A stretch of DNA of 64,000 bases from Marinobacter sp. C7. GTDB lineage: Bacteria; Pseudomonadota; Gammaproteobacteria; Pseudomonadales; Oleiphilaceae. Both the position numbers and the translations under genes were made by a program. Location of the stretch: contig NZ_JAKQZH010000006.1 of the NCBI RefSeq assembly GCF_022343555.1, positions 86,256 to 150,255 of the forward strand, given 5' to 3'. Positions 63,536-64,000 of this stretch are shown here, piece after piece; the stretch's first letter is position 1; the number at the start of each line of letters is the position of its first letter. The notes below the pieces were generated by a model, which searched no databases, was not told the origin of the DNA, and saw only the letters and a list, made by a program, of their open reading frames with translations.

Positions 63536-64000
63536 TCAGACGCTGACCGGATGAGGAAGATCCGGCGAGCTGGCCTCTGAAGCGCGGCCACTGCCCGGCC
63601 CACCTCCGGAGTTCATTCGCACCAGGGGGCCGGAAACCGTGACACCACCGGGATCCACCTTCACAAAGCTGCCCCCGGCCCTGAGAGTCACCTCGGCGCC
63701 CGCCTCAATGACGATTTTCAGTCCGGCGTTGTGGTGAATTTCGGTGCCCGCCTCCACCAACTGATGTTTGCCCTGCTCGCTGAAATGGCTGCCGTTCACA
63801 GTCAGACTCATGTCTGCACCGACAGTGTCCCGGCATTCACCATCCACCGACTGATGATCGTCCCCGCCCACCAGACTCAAGTGGTTATTGCCAATCGTCA
63901 GGTGGCTATCGTTTCTGATGAGCTCGGTTCGGTTGTGCTCGGTGAGCAGGTCCAGGTCCTTCTGGGCATGGAGGTAGATCTGTTCCTGGTCGGCTTCGTC
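63536..64000 (-). CDS. vgrG: type VI secretion spike protein VgrG, C-terminal part
   Basis: The gene runs off the right edge; about 154 C-terminal residues are visible. The partial text DQEQIYLHAQKDLDLL near the edge is the VgrG needle entry, followed by repeated beta-helix units (SLVGGDDHQSVDG, GSHFSEQGKHQLVEAG, AEVTLRAGGSFVKVDPGGVTVSG). The protein ends with a short Gly/Ser/Pro tail (GGGPGSGRASEASSPDLPHPVSV) and has no effector domain. Effector, adaptor and immunity genes would be expected nearby but are not in the window. The 126 bases to the AI-2E start show nothing else. Confidence 0.88.
   Translation of the reverse strand, partial: DEADQEQIYLHAQKDLDLLTEHNRTELIRNDSHLTIGNNHLSLVGGDDHQSVDGECRDTVGADMSLTVNGSHFSEQGKHQLVEAGTEIHHNAGLKIVIEAGAEVTLRAGGSFVKVDPGGVTVSGPLVRMNSGGGPGSGRASEASSPDLPHPVSV

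Overview
The window looks like chromosomal DNA of a marine gammaproteobacterium of the Marinobacter type. This is an inference from gene content and protein style: a LiuR-type leucine catabolism locus, a full Tad pilus cluster, a CynF-type cyanate cluster, AHAS II (ilvGM) and a type VI secretion VgrG at the right edge. Coding density is high. I see no rRNA, tRNA, CRISPR array, insertion sequence or integrase.

Layout, left to right. 1-15.4 kb is housekeeping and stress: the 3' end of a YhiN-family flavoprotein, cfa (probable TTG start), a tandem universal stress protein, an MgtC/DUF4010 membrane protein, alkB, a large Cache-HAMP-GAF-HD-GYP protein, a DjlA-like co-chaperone, an ICMT-type methyltransferase, an amidase, and a minus-strand unit encoding an RND efflux pair followed by truC. 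15.4-17.7 kb is ilvGM behind a Val/Leu/Ile-rich leader peptide and attenuator. 17.7-23.7 kb is cynF divergent from cynABD-cynS, with back-to-back sigma-54 promoters and three short palindromes between them. 23.7-36.5 kb is branched-chain acyl-CoA catabolism: a thiolase/acyl-CoA dehydrogenase/SDR unit divergent from liuRABCDE, then an AhpD-like protein and an acyl-CoA ligase. 36.7-38.7 kb holds two exported proteins of unknown role.

39.1-52.6 kb is a 13-gene minus-strand Tad/Flp pilus cluster (flp, tadV, an unusual AAA+ ATPase, rcpC, rcpA, a small lipoprotein, tadG, two tadE-like genes, tadZ, tadA, tadB, tadC, tadD), preceded by an AraC-type regulator with a receiver-like N-terminus. 52.9-59.9 kb has a complete branched-chain amino acid-type ABC transporter (livGFKHM) and a thioesterase/acyl-CoA synthetase pair. 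60-64 kb has a divergent proline-racemase-family protein coupled to an MDR oxidoreductase, an AI-2E family membrane protein and the 3' end of vgrG.

How the parts fit: near-identical operator-like sequences lie upstream of liuR, of the acyl-CoA synthetase and, in a variant form, of the liv transporter. This suggests one LiuR-type regulon for uptake, activation and breakdown of branched-chain compounds, while ilvGM on the same segment is controlled by attenuation. The tad and liv operons end at two related GGGGTCAGATGA palindromes, the second a good intrinsic terminator. No wholly new multi-gene system is evident. The strongest leads are the proline-racemase homologue lacking both catalytic cysteines, the extra wHTH-AAA+ ATPase inside the Tad operon, the three-palindrome enhancer between cynF and cynA, and a 27-bp perfect inverted repeat between liuA and liuB.
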